DNA of 64,000 nucleotides. It comes from Aliivibrio sifiae. Lineage in GTDB: Bacteria; Pseudomonadota; Gammaproteobacteria; Enterobacterales; Vibrionaceae. Within the stretch, counting starts at the first letter, position 1, and each line of letters opens with the position of its first letter. Below are positions 27,326 through 35,703 of this stretch, one piece after another. The notes beneath the pieces are model-generated. The model ran no database searches. It was not told the origin of the DNA and saw only the letters and a program-made list of their open reading frames with translations. Where the stretch lies: contig NZ_MSCP01000001.1 of NCBI RefSeq assembly GCF_002954715.1, positions 1,706,118 to 1,770,117 on the forward strand, given 5' to 3'. The position numbers were made by a program, and so were the translations under genes.

Positions 27326-27702
27326 TATTGTTGTCCTAATAAAATACGCCCAGAAGAGTGCTTACTTACAATATCTTCATGTTTAGAACTGAAAGAAAAA
27401 TACAATTTCTCTTTATCTTTAACCCACTTTAATTCTAGCTCAACATAAGTATTCGGCAGGATTGGTTCTTGAAACTTCAAAACTTCCATCCCTTTAAAGA
27501 CAGAATGTGCTTGTAAGTGTTGTTGGCCATAATAAATAGCCCAGTCCACCTGAGTCACACCTGGTAATAATGGGTGATTAGGAAAATGACCAGTAAAATC
27601 TAAAAGATCATCATCCACTCGCATAGAAATAATCACGCTGGATTGATTTTCATCTTGAACTGACATGTCAGTCGAAATAATTGTCGGTTTACGTTTTGTC
27701 AT
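27325..27702 (-). CDS. apeI: APE dehydratase ApeI (FabZ-like)
   Basis: A 125-residue hotdog protein with the FabZ-type active-site loop GHFPNHPLLPGVTQVDW, including the catalytic His in HFPNHP. It is the active half of the ApeI:ApeP heterocomplex known from the characterised pathway, removing water from beta-hydroxyacyl intermediates. Length is typical for the compact dehydratase. It is separated from apeH by 11 bases and touches apeJ at its stop. Confidence 0.92.
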   Translation of the reverse strand: MTKRKPTIISTDMSVQDENQSSVIISMRVDDDLLDFTGHFPNHPLLPGVTQVDWAIYYGQQHLQAHSVFKGMEVLKFQEPILPNTYVELELKWVKDKEKLYFSFSSKHEDIVSKHSSGRILLGQQ

Positions 27703-27713
27703 GAGTACTTCTT

Positions 27714-29081
27714 TTAATCATTAACGTCATTAAACAGCTGCTGTAGGTCATGCATTTGACGCTTACCTTGGCTGTTTAATGGAATGTCTTTAACGGCTCT
27801 AAAACGGCGAGGAATACCTACAGGTTCTAACCATTCTCTTAATTCAGAACGCAGTTTTAACCAGAACTTCCCTTTAGAACCTTTTTTGATTGATTCGTTC
27901 CCTGCTTGAGAAAGAACAATTACAGCGCCTAGCACAGTTCGTTTGGCTTCTTCCATTGGTATCACAGCAGCTTCATCAATCCATTCAAGCTGCATTAAAC
28001 GTTTTTCTACTTCTGTTAGTGAAAGACGTTTTTCTTCAATCTTAATAACTCTATCTACACGCCCTTTTAGCATGAACTGATCATTATCTAATAAGTCACA
28101 ATAATCACTGGTTGGATACCAGAGATGATCATCAATAAATGGAGATAAAAGCTCTAAGCAATGTTCAATGTTCAATCGTGCTTTATGGGAAGGGAAAAAA
28201 GTCCACAGTGATGTCGGCTCAACTTGTTGTCGATAGCCCACCCCGCCAGTTTCCGTACTTCCATACACTTCAAATGGACGTAAAGATAATTTCTGCTCGC
28301 TTTGGTTTGCACCTTCAATGGCTAACGGGCCACCTGAAGAAAATACCATTTGATAGCAATTGTAACCTTCATGATCAGCAAGACGTTTTAATAATGCAGG
28401 GCTACAAATTAGCGTTTTCTTATGATCTAGACGATGAGATAAAATTTGCTCAGGATAAGTAAAGTTACTACGACTAAATGCACGCCCTGCACATAATGGC
28501 CATAACACTCTAAATAATAAGCCGTAAATATGTTGATGGGAGACGGTGCTGTAGATTTCTGACGACCCGACTTGATTACCCCAAAGCGACTCTAATTGCT
28601 GAATTTCGTTATCCAATAATTGCAGCGTTTTCTCAATTGGCTTTGGCGTATCAGTAGAGCCTGATGTAAATAAAGTAAGGCAAACCTGATTCAATACTAA
28701 TGGAGATAATGAAGCAGAAACATCATCAGTAATGTTTGAATACTTTATATGCCTTTCACATGGCATGACTTGAATAATGTCATCATGCAGTAGTGCATCA
28801 AAATGCTCAGATAATTCAGTTAATGCTGCAGGTTGATGATTACCAGGCAAAATGATGTGCTTGTTAGCATGAGCTAATGCAAGAAAAGAAACAGCAAACT
28901 GATAACTGTCATCAAAACACAATGCCCACTTAGTTTCTGATTGATGAGAAAGAAATGCACATACACGTTGAACGTCCGCTTGAAATGTTTGATAGCTAAC
29001 ATTGTTATGCTGCTCATCAAAACAGACAGCATGAGTCAGGGGACTTTGTAAGACTACATCAGAGAGAGATTGATAACTCAT
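27714..29081 (-). CDS. apeH: Acyl-ACP/CoA ligase ApeH
   Basis: A 455-residue adenylate-forming enzyme. Motifs are the phosphate loop FTSGSTDTPKP, the GSTETGG adenine motif, the TSDYCDL segment (TGD equivalent), GRVDRVIKI and a C-terminal Lys in PLNSQGKRQM. It would activate the aromatic starter acid and load it on ApeE or ApeF. I place the start at the ATG at 29081, which overlaps the apeG stop as ATGA with a purine-rich leader; the frame at 29117 lacks this. The protein is shorter than acyl-CoA synthetases such as 4CL. Confidence 0.88.
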   Translation of the reverse strand: MSYQSLSDVVLQSPLTHAVCFDEQHNNVSYQTFQADVQRVCAFLSHQSETKWALCFDDSYQFAVSFLALAHANKHIILPGNHQPAALTELSEHFDALLHDDIIQVMPCERHIKYSNITDDVSASLSPLVLNQVCLTLFTSGSTDTPKPIEKTLQLLDNEIQQLESLWGNQVGSSEIYSTVSHQHIYGLLFRVLWPLCAGRAFSRSNFTYPEQILSHRLDHKKTLICSPALLKRLADHEGYNCYQMVFSSGGPLAIEGANQSEQKLSLRPFEVYGSTETGGVGYRQQVEPTSLWTFFPSHKARLNIEHCLELLSPFIDDHLWYPTSDYCDLLDNDQFMLKGRVDRVIKIEEKRLSLTEVEKRLMQLEWIDEAAVIPMEEAKRTVLGAVIVLSQAGNESIKKGSKGKFWLKLRSELREWLEPVGIPRRFRAVKDIPLNSQGKRQMHDLQQLFNDVND

Positions 29082-29638
29082 GCTTCTTTTCTCTTTATCC
29101 ATTGACGAACTAACCATTCACTTATGAACAAGGTTCCAATCAGTAAATAGCTGATAAAACCGTTATACAACATCCATACTTTCATATCTAAAAAGCAAGT
29201 TGAGAGTGAAATTGAACCATTAATAACAAAAAATACACACCATACTTTTGTTACTGTGCGAGTATATGCAACACCACTAGGCGGAAGATCGGGTTCTTGA
29301 AGGCGAGCAAAGCGCTCTATCATGCTTTGTGGTTGAAATAAACTCCAACAAAAGACGATAAACATCACTACGTTGACAATCACAGGGTAAAAAGTAAACC
29401 ACCCTTCAGAACGAAATATCCATCCCAGACCAGCCAGAATAAGCCCTGCTAATCCGCTAATCATTGCGATGTATTTAAGTTCTTTAATTGGGACCTGTTT
29501 GCCACCGACCATTCGCACTACAAACAACACCGCTAGCACGCCTGCTACTGTCGTAATTCCACCAAAATGGAGACCGTAGTAAACCGCTAGCGGATAAGCG
29601 AGCAGTGCAATGGCTGACAATACCGTCAGCCAACGCAT
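29078..29638 (-). CDS. apeG: Inner-membrane protein ApeG
   Basis: A 186-residue hydrophobic protein with five or six predicted membrane helices, for example YPLAVYYGLHFGGITTVAGV and VVMFIVFCWSLF. It has the conserved ARLQEPDLPPSG segment of the predicted membrane protein family COG4648 that accompanies APE clusters. Function is not established. It overlaps apeF by one base and apeH by four, so it is translationally coupled. Confidence 0.85.
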   Translation of the reverse strand: MRWLTVLSAIALLAYPLAVYYGLHFGGITTVAGVLAVLFVVRMVGGKQVPIKELKYIAMISGLAGLILAGLGWIFRSEGWFTFYPVIVNVVMFIVFCWSLFQPQSMIERFARLQEPDLPPSGVAYTRTVTKVWCVFFVINGSISLSTCFLDMKVWMLYNGFISYLLIGTLFISEWLVRQWIKRKEA

Positions 29639-29889
29639 TATTTTAGAAGCGCAGCGACAGAGTTAACTACGTCTTCAACAGTGCGAACTTCTTTAAATTC
29701 TTCTGGCTTAATTTTTTTACCAGTGACTTTTTGTAAGTGAACAACTAAGTCAACGGCATCAATACTGTCTAAATCAAGGTCAGTATACAGCTGAGCATCA
29801 AGGGTAATATCAGCCTCATCAATTTCAAATAATTCGACTAATGCCGTTGTTACTTGCTCTAATACTTGTTCTCTATTTACATCTGTCAT
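29638..29889 (-). CDS. apeF: Acyl carrier protein ApeF
   Basis: An 83-residue acyl carrier protein. The 4'-phosphopantetheine attachment Ser is in the DLDLDSIDAVDL motif. It belongs to the ACP pair ApeE/ApeF used by the APE type II PKS and bound by ApeK. It starts 12 bases after apeE, with a GAGAGTA-type site, and ends by overlapping apeG by one base. Confidence 0.94.
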   Translation of the reverse strand: MTDVNREQVLEQVTTALVELFEIDEADITLDAQLYTDLDLDSIDAVDLVVHLQKVTGKKIKPEEFKEVRTVEDVVNSVAALLK

Positions 29890-29900
29890 GACTTACTCTC

Positions 29901-30158
29901 TTACGCTTTATTTTCAGTAATGTAAGCAGCCAAGTTTGCTACTGACGCAAAATGTTCACGAGTTTGAGTATCGTCAGCATCTAATACTAGGTTGTACTGC
30001 TTTTTAATTGCTAAACCCAATTCTAAGGCATCAATAGAATCTAAACCTAAACCGTCACCAAATAATGGCGCCTCTGTTTCAATATCATCCACAGAGATAT
30101 CTTCTAGGTTAAGCGCTTCAATAATTAATTGTTTAATTTCGTTATGTAATACTTCCAT
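29901..30158 (-). CDS. apeE: Acyl carrier protein ApeE
   Basis: An 85-residue acyl carrier protein with the attachment Ser in GLGLDSIDALEL. I start at the ATG at 30158 (MEVLHNEIKQLI), eight bases after the apeD stop and with AGG upstream; the longer frame from 30197 would overlap apeD and add 13 residues unlike the family. Having two ACPs side by side is normal in APE clusters. Confidence 0.92.
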   Translation of the reverse strand: MEVLHNEIKQLIIEALNLEDISVDDIETEAPLFGDGLGLDSIDALELGLAIKKQYNLVLDADDTQTREHFASVANLAAYITENKA

Positions 30159-30165
30159 CAATAAC

Positions 30166-30963
30166 CTACTTATTTTCTTTTGATGTTTTAAATTCATTTT
30201 GTGGATACAAGGCTGTATCTAAAAATCGATTTACGTTTCGAGCCGCTGATGACGATGAATCAGCGTCTTCAATATATGGAGCAATCGCCACTTTATCTTT
30301 CACTTGTATATGAAAGAATGGGCGCACATCTGGAACTTGATACCATTTTGCTTCTTTAGTTAAGAAACTTGGCGTTACTGTGACATGAATAATGCGTAAA
30401 TCACTTTCACTACGGACGGCTATTTGTGCCGCGCCACGCTGAAGTTTAGATTTAATACCAGGTGTTGTCCGAGTTCCTTCAGGAAAGACTAACAATACAT
30501 TCCCTGAATTTAACTTATCTGAACACTCTTCTAAAAATGCTTCTGGTTCACGATTGGGAATATACCCCGCCGCTCTCACTATCCCGCGAATAAACGGATT
30601 ATGCCATAGCGCCGCTTTTACAATGCAGTCACATTGCGGTAATTGTGAAGCAATTAAAACATAATCAATCAAGCTAGGGTGATTAGCGATAATTAAGCAG
30701 CTTTTATCATTTTTTAAAAGTTCAGCGCCGTCAAATTGATACCGAATAGCCCGACTATAATGCATGGTTTTGCAAAACAATAAGAAGCTACGTTGAATAA
30801 TCAATTGCACACGCATTTCTCGCTGTTGCGCATTCTTTGCGGTAAACGTAAGCGTAGGAAAAATAATAAACGTTAAACACAACGCGCCAATACCAAAAAG
30901 AGAAAAGCAAAGCCCTGTTGCTACTATTCGCCAATATTTATCTATCCGTGAAAATACCGTCAT
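30166..30963 (-). CDS. apeD: 1-acylglycerol-3-phosphate acyltransferase-like ApeD
   Basis: A 265-residue PlsC-type acyltransferase. The catalytic box is ANHPSLIDYVLI (His-x4-Asp) and the substrate box FPEGTRT follows. An N-terminal membrane helix (about 15-38) anchors it. In the APE pathway it likely joins the polyene acyl chain to a lipid head or glycerol. It begins directly after the apeC stop, with no intergenic base. Confidence 0.9.
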   Translation of the reverse strand: MTVFSRIDKYWRIVATGLCFSLFGIGALCLTFIIFPTLTFTAKNAQQREMRVQLIIQRSFLLFCKTMHYSRAIRYQFDGAELLKNDKSCLIIANHPSLIDYVLIASQLPQCDCIVKAALWHNPFIRGIVRAAGYIPNREPEAFLEECSDKLNSGNVLLVFPEGTRTTPGIKSKLQRGAAQIAVRSESDLRIIHVTVTPSFLTKEAKWYQVPDVRPFFHIQVKDKVAIAPYIEDADSSSSAARNVNRFLDTALYPQNEFKTSKENK

Positions 30964-31686
30964 TTATTTATTATAAGTCCATATCCATTGAGTTGATTGA
31001 CTATTTACTTCCCATTGTTCATTTGATCCTACTAAGTTAGCAATACATTGCAACCCATGAGGTAAAACTTCGGGACTAACTGATGGTTTATTGCACCACT
31101 CAACTCTAATATCCTCTCCAGCGCTTAAAATCATCCCTAATGCATAGCCTTGATATCCTTTTTTCTCGAATATTTCATAGTGAGAAGGGAGTGGTTCATC
31201 AAAATCAACAACAAGAACACGATGGCTTGGATTGTCATATAAATAAGCAGATGCTTCGATTAATGCAGAATGAAACGTATTTTCTCCAGCAGCAATAGAC
31301 GTCACTGGAATGGATTGTTTTGCGGTAATAGTAAATAAGCCAGCCGCGGTATTATGAACAGATTGAGAGAATGCCATTGGAGATGCGTCATTACCCGTTA
31401 AAATATCTTCTAATAATGCACTGGTTCTAGTGAGCTCACCATGACGACTGGCAAATACCAAATAATCAACATTTTGGTCTTCAATTAATAGCAAGGCCGT
31501 TTGAACCGCTAATTTACTTAGTGAACTCATTCTGCGTCGTGCCATTGCAGGAATTTTATCAACTGACGCTTTTTCACCTTCTGGCCAAGTGAAATTATTT
31601 TCTTGCCATTGTCGCCACGCCGCTTTGCTTTCTATGCCAGCTGAAATTGCGTGCCAATCGATAATATTAAAATTTGCGTATGCCAT
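30964..31686 (-). CDS. apeC: Chain-length factor ApeC
   Basis: About 240 residues from the ATG at 31686 (MAYANFNIIDWHAIS). It has a ketoacyl-synthase-like N-terminal fold but no active-site Cys: the expected position reads TSIAAGENTFHSA. This matches the chain-length factor that pairs with ApeO. A longer frame reaches a TTG at 31779, but those bases overlap the likely promoter and are unlike the family. It is the first gene of the minus-strand ape operon. Confidence 0.9.
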   Translation of the reverse strand: MAYANFNIIDWHAISAGIESKAAWRQWQENNFTWPEGEKASVDKIPAMARRRMSSLSKLAVQTALLLIEDQNVDYLVFASRHGELTRTSALLEDILTGNDASPMAFSQSVHNTAAGLFTITAKQSIPVTSIAAGENTFHSALIEASAYLYDNPSHRVLVVDFDEPLPSHYEIFEKKGYQGYALGMILSAGEDIRVEWCNKPSVSPEVLPHGLQCIANLVGSNEQWEVNSQSTQWIWTYNK

Positions 31687-31734
31687 GATGCCCACTAATA
31701 GTAAAAACATTACATTTTGTAACTCTACTCGTAT

Positions 31735-31764
31735 AGGATATATGAATTCAGTGACTTGGCGCAA
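31735..31764 (-). promoter_or_regulatory. Candidate promoter of the ape operon
   Basis: On the minus strand TTGCGC (31764-31759) and TATCCT (31740-31735) are 18 bases apart. They would give a transcript start near 31728 and a 42-base leader to apeC. It lies within the 141 bases between apeC and the divergent lipoprotein gene. No known operator stands out. Confidence 0.35.
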
Positions 31765-31827
31765 ATACAAAAACAGCAAGCCATTCTGTAAAAAAACATA
31801 AAAATAGATAATTAAAGGGTTTTAACA

Positions 31828-32403
31828 ATGAAAATTTCAGCACCATTATTATTAACGAGTGGTTTATTGTTTTTATCTGGGTGTGCAAGTGTAATGACAC
31901 TTAGTGATGCGACAACTGGCGAAGATTTATTACAAACAAACAAACAAGTTTATACTTTAGTTAATTTGCATCCAGATGCAACTCGCCTTAAGCTTTATTC
32001 GGTTAATTATCAGCAAGATGGCTTAATACCATTATGCACAAAAGTAGATATTATTAATGTTCAAAATAAGCGCCTTACGTTCAAAGTAGAAGGAACTAAA
32101 GAACAATACATCCTTGATAAACATCGCTCATCTCCTGATTTTGCGAAGTACCTAGGTCACTATTTTGGTACTGAATGTAATACCTCAAAAATTAAAAAAC
32201 TCAGTGCATTAGATCAAACAGGGATTAAAGAAGGCATTGCTAAAAAAGGAATGACAAAAGAAGGTGTGGAATATGCGATAGGTTTTCCACCAGAACATAA
32301 AACACCAGATTTAAACAGTAACGAATGGCTATATTGGAAAAACCGATTTAATACATTCAAAGTCGAATTCAAAGATAATCGCGTTTCTAATATCATTGAT
32401 TAA
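31828..32403 (+). CDS. APE-locus lipoprotein with BamE/SmpA-like C-terminus
   Basis: A 191-residue lipoprotein with signal MKISAPLLLTSGLLFLSGC, lipidated Cys19. The C-terminal part (GIAKKGMTKEGVEYAIGFPP, then EWLYWKNRFNTFKVEF) follows the pattern of BamE/SmpA-type domains (start motif, glycine-proline turn, aromatic strand, final VSNI). It stands first in the plus-strand group beside a methyltransferase and a flavoprotein, so it likely belongs to pigment assembly. The exact role is unknown. An AAAGGG ribosome site precedes the ATG. Confidence 0.8.
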   Translation: MKISAPLLLTSGLLFLSGCASVMTLSDATTGEDLLQTNKQVYTLVNLHPDATRLKLYSVNYQQDGLIPLCTKVDIINVQNKRLTFKVEGTKEQYILDKHRSSPDFAKYLGHYFGTECNTSKIKKLSALDQTGIKEGIAKKGMTKEGVEYAIGFPPEHKTPDLNSNEWLYWKNRFNTFKVEFKDNRVSNIID

Positions 32404-32471
32404 TTGACTGTTCTTTATTTAATATCCGTGGTTTCTTGCTTTTGAACAAAGTTTCACTTTAAACCACTGAT

Positions 32472-33575
32472 ATGATCCATTCATCTTCTAATAATATGGT
32501 TAATTTCGTGACTCAATATAAAAATGACCCTTTCAATGCGCTAGAAGCTAAAACTGAAGCTCAAAAGCTTTCATTCGCCCCTATCGTTTTTCATACCGCT
32601 CGTACACTTAGAGATCTTGGTATTCTCGCAGCACTTGATAAAGCAGCAAGCCAAGGTTTAAACGCAAAACAATTAGTAGAAGACACTGGCGTGTCTGAAT
32701 ATGGCGTAAAAGTTTTACTTGATATGGCGTTAAGTGCTCATATCGTTACGTGGGATGAGCCTAACTATGTGTTAGCAAATTTAGGGCATTTTTTATTACA
32801 CGATGGCATGACTAATGCGAACTTAGATTTTACGGCTGATGTTTGTTACGCTGCAATGATGCATCTAACTGAGGCAATTCAAGAAGGTACTCCTGCGGGT
32901 TTGAAAGAACTTGGAGACTGGCCAACCATTTATGAAGGCTTATCTCGATTACCTGAAAAAGCAAAAGAAAGCTGGTTTAAATTTGATCATTTCTATTCTG
33001 ACCGTTCATTCCCTATTTTATTAGAAAAAGTATTAAGCAAAAAACCTAAGCGTCTTTTTGATATCGGTGGTAACACGGGTAAGTGGGCATTACAGTGCTG
33101 TAACTATGATAAAGATGTGAATGTCACTATTATTGACCTTCCACAACAAATCGAAATGGCATTAAAAAATGCAGAACAACAAGGCTTTGCTGAGCGCATA
33201 AATGGTTACCCAACTAATATGCTTGATAAAACACTGCCATTACCTCAAGGCGCTGACGTATGGTGGATGAGCCAGTTCTTAGATTGCTTTTCTCCTATGG
33301 AGATTTTAAGCATTTTAAAACGTGTTCGTGCAGCAATGTCTACTGATGCTAAAGTTTATATTCTTGAGTTATTCTGGGATGCTCAAAAATACGATGCTGC
33401 ATCATACAGCCTAAATGCAACCTCGCTATACTTTACTTGTTTAGCAAACGGCAATAGTCGTTTCTATCGCTGTAGTGACTTCTTAGAGATCATCGAAGAG
33501 GCTGGTTTTGCTGTTGCTGAACAAACTAATGATATTGGTTTAGGTCATACGCTACTTGAGCTTAAAGCTAAATAG
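32472..33575 (+). CDS. SAM-dependent methyltransferase of the APE locus
   Basis: A 367-residue methyltransferase of the plant-type O-methyltransferase group. An N-terminal dimerisation region (residues about 25-110, with HTARTLRDLGILAALDKAA) precedes the SAM-binding motif KRLFDIGGNTGKW (about 194-206). The likely use is methylation of the aryl head group. APE pigments from vibrios and enterics are reported with methylated aryl rings, so this gene is a natural candidate. Ribosome site at the chosen ATG is weak; an alternative start at 32496 exists. It is followed nine bases later by the flavoprotein gene. Confidence 0.87.
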   Translation: MIHSSSNNMVNFVTQYKNDPFNALEAKTEAQKLSFAPIVFHTARTLRDLGILAALDKAASQGLNAKQLVEDTGVSEYGVKVLLDMALSAHIVTWDEPNYVLANLGHFLLHDGMTNANLDFTADVCYAAMMHLTEAIQEGTPAGLKELGDWPTIYEGLSRLPEKAKESWFKFDHFYSDRSFPILLEKVLSKKPKRLFDIGGNTGKWALQCCNYDKDVNVTIIDLPQQIEMALKNAEQQGFAERINGYPTNMLDKTLPLPQGADVWWMSQFLDCFSPMEILSILKRVRAAMSTDAKVYILELFWDAQKYDAASYSLNATSLYFTCLANGNSRFYRCSDFLEIIEEAGFAVAEQTNDIGLGHTLLELKAK

Positions 33576-33584
33576 GAGCCATCT

Positions 33585-34841
33585 GTGCTATCAGAACAAT
33601 CAATCAACGTAGAATCCACTCAGGTTGCTATTATTGGTGCAGGTCCATCTGGCTCTATTGCTGCAGCATTACTTAAAAAACACAATATTGACTGCATTAT
33701 TTTAGAGAAATCTACGTTTCCTCGCTTTTCTATCGGTGAAAGTTTACTTCCAGCGTGCATGGAATCGATGAAAAACGCGGGTATGCTTGAAGCGGTAAAC
33801 AACACCTCTTTTCAATATAAAAATGGGGCAGCATTCCATTTCAATGGTACGTTTACCTCATTTGATTTTACTGATAAGTTTTCAGAGGGTGCAGGAACGA
33901 CATATCAAGTTCAACGTGGCAATTTCGATAAGGTATTGGCTGATAGCGCCCAAGAACAAGGGGTAGAGATTCGTTATCAACACGAAATTACCGATGTTGA
34001 TGTTTCTCAAACTAAAGCATTACTTTCTGTTTTAGACTCTGATGGTAATCCTTATCAAGTTAAAGCTGACTTTGTATTAGATGCAAGTGGGTTTGGACGT
34101 GTATTACCAAAGCTACTAGATCTTGAAGAACCTTCTTGTCTTCCACCACGAAAAGCTATTTTCACTCATATCAATGACAATATTACTGACGTCAACTATG
34201 ACAGAAATAAAATTCTTATCTCTGTACACCCCACGAATACACAAGTGTGGTATTGGTTAATTCCATTCAGTAATGGTACTTGCTCTTTTGGTGTCGTTGG
34301 TAAACCTGAATTTTTTGATCTTTATCCTGAAGATAATATTGAAGCGTTAAAACAATTAGCGACTGAAGACAGTAACCTGAAGCAATTACTCTCTGCGGCT
34401 GAATACCCAAATCCATCGGGTCAAATTATGGGCTACTCAGCGAATGTAACTAAGCTATTTGATCGTAATTTTGCTCTTTTAGGTAATGCTGGTGAATTTC
34501 TTGATCCTGTGTTTTCTTCTGGTGTAACCATTGCGATGAAATCAGCAGAATTAGCGGCAGAGTTATTGATTAAGCAATTCAATCACGAAGAGGTTAATTG
34601 GCAAATTGATTATTCAGACAAACTGATGAAGGGCGTAAATACGTTTCGTTGTTATGTTGAAGGGTGGTATGAAGGGACCTTCCAAAACGTCATCTTCCAT
34701 AAAGATCCTAATCCCAAAATTAAACAAATGATCAGCGCTATTTTGGCGGGTTATGCATGGGATGAAGAGAATCCATTTGTCGCAGAGCCTGAACGTCGAC
34801 TAAAAGTTATTGCTGAGCTATGTAAGCCATTGACTCAGTAA
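33585..34841 (+). CDS. FAD-dependent oxidoreductase with halogenase motifs
   Basis: A 418-residue flavoprotein. A GTG start at 33585 has AGGAG six bases upstream. The FAD-binding motif is GAGPSG (18-23), with GESLLP (51-56) near the flavin and DPVFSSGVTIAM for the FAD/chloride-side loop. WYWLIP (222-227) matches the WxWxIP motif described for flavin-dependent halogenases, and Lys79 (FQYKNGAAF) falls where those enzymes have their catalytic Lys. Related enzymes in this superfamily hydroxylate or reduce instead. Role in the pathway (hydroxylation or halogenation of the aryl group) is inferred. Confidence 0.85.
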   Translation: MLSEQSINVESTQVAIIGAGPSGSIAAALLKKHNIDCIILEKSTFPRFSIGESLLPACMESMKNAGMLEAVNNTSFQYKNGAAFHFNGTFTSFDFTDKFSEGAGTTYQVQRGNFDKVLADSAQEQGVEIRYQHEITDVDVSQTKALLSVLDSDGNPYQVKADFVLDASGFGRVLPKLLDLEEPSCLPPRKAIFTHINDNITDVNYDRNKILISVHPTNTQVWYWLIPFSNGTCSFGVVGKPEFFDLYPEDNIEALKQLATEDSNLKQLLSAAEYPNPSGQIMGYSANVTKLFDRNFALLGNAGEFLDPVFSSGVTIAMKSAELAAELLIKQFNHEEVNWQIDYSDKLMKGVNTFRCYVEGWYEGTFQNVIFHKDPNPKIKQMISAILAGYAWDEENPFVAEPERRLKVIAELCKPLTQ

Positions 34842-34865
34842 TATCTGTATAGCTAAAAAAACCAA

Positions 34866-34899
34866 AAAAGGCATCCAAATTCTACATTGGGTGCCTTTT
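34866..34899. terminator. Bidirectional terminator between the flavoprotein gene and yecM
   Basis: AAAAGGCATCCAA and TTGGGTGCCTTTT form a 13-bp stem with a wobble around an eight-base loop. Runs of A and T on both sides allow termination in both directions. Confidence 0.9.
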
Positions 34900-34922
34900 A
34901 TATTTTTATATATCAAGCCGAC

Positions 34923-35519
34923 TTATGCCTGTTCGCTCTCGATAACCGCTTTTAAACTGTGTGGATGCAATTTAATACACACGCCTTGATACTTAAAAGC
35001 TACGGTATAGTTTGCAACTCGTTCTGCCTCACCAGATGGACAACTCTGCTTTACTTTTACACCCAAAGACGTCAATTTTGACCACTTTTCTTTGAGTACT
35101 GGAAATATAGAAAATAAGTAAGTCAGAAATTCTTCCTGAGAATTAACATCGCATGGAATAACCCACTCTACATGCTCCCACCCTTGCTGAGGGTAAGATT
35201 TCTCCCCTGGATAAGGTAATTCTAAGCATTCAATAGACCAGCCATTGATATTTAGTGCTTCATTAAAGCCTAACGCGATTATTGGTCGACCATTAATCTC
35301 GTTATTTGACCATTCTTCAGATCGTTGCAACCACGTTTGATGAGCCGTTTCAGCCACGTCACGATCATTAATTCGCAAAGCAATATGATCCGCTTGGTAA
35401 TCACTCAGATCTAATCCCAGCACATCAAGTAAGGTTTGAATGTTGTCCATAAAAGCAGGTAAGGCATTAATTAACTGCTGAGGCTCTAATTGTTGTTCTT
35501 TTAATAATAACGATGACAT
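34923..35519 (-). CDS. yecM: YecM-family protein (VOC-like fold)
   Basis: A 198-residue protein of the YecM family, similar in length to E. coli YecM (188). Visible hallmarks are ADHIALRINDRDVAE, an interior SIECLELPYPGEKSYPQQGW stretch, and WEHVEWVIPCD with possible metal-binding residues. The fold is related to the vicinal oxygen chelate family; the reaction is not known. The divergent neighbour is argS, an arrangement also seen near E. coli argS. Confidence 0.9.
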   Translation of the reverse strand: MSSLLLKEQQLEPQQLINALPAFMDNIQTLLDVLGLDLSDYQADHIALRINDRDVAETAHQTWLQRSEEWSNNEINGRPIIALGFNEALNINGWSIECLELPYPGEKSYPQQGWEHVEWVIPCDVNSQEEFLTYLFSIFPVLKEKWSKLTSLGVKVKQSCPSGEAERVANYTVAFKYQGVCIKLHPHSLKAVIESEQA

Positions 35520-35703
35520 GAAAGCAACCTAACGATTGAAGAAGAGAAACCGAATTGTAGCAACCTCTTTACTTGATGTTTAGACTCTTAAGAAAAAATA
35601 GCAGAAACTATTAAATATCCCCTATTTTATTGCTATTATTAGCGACTATTTTGCTTTCCATGCAACAGCATTCCTGTTTAACAGCGATATGAAGGATAAC
35701 TCT

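Noticed and set aside
31687-31779. N-terminal extension of apeC
   Set aside because: It begins at TTG, adds 31 residues unlike chain-length factors, and overlaps the probable ape promoter.
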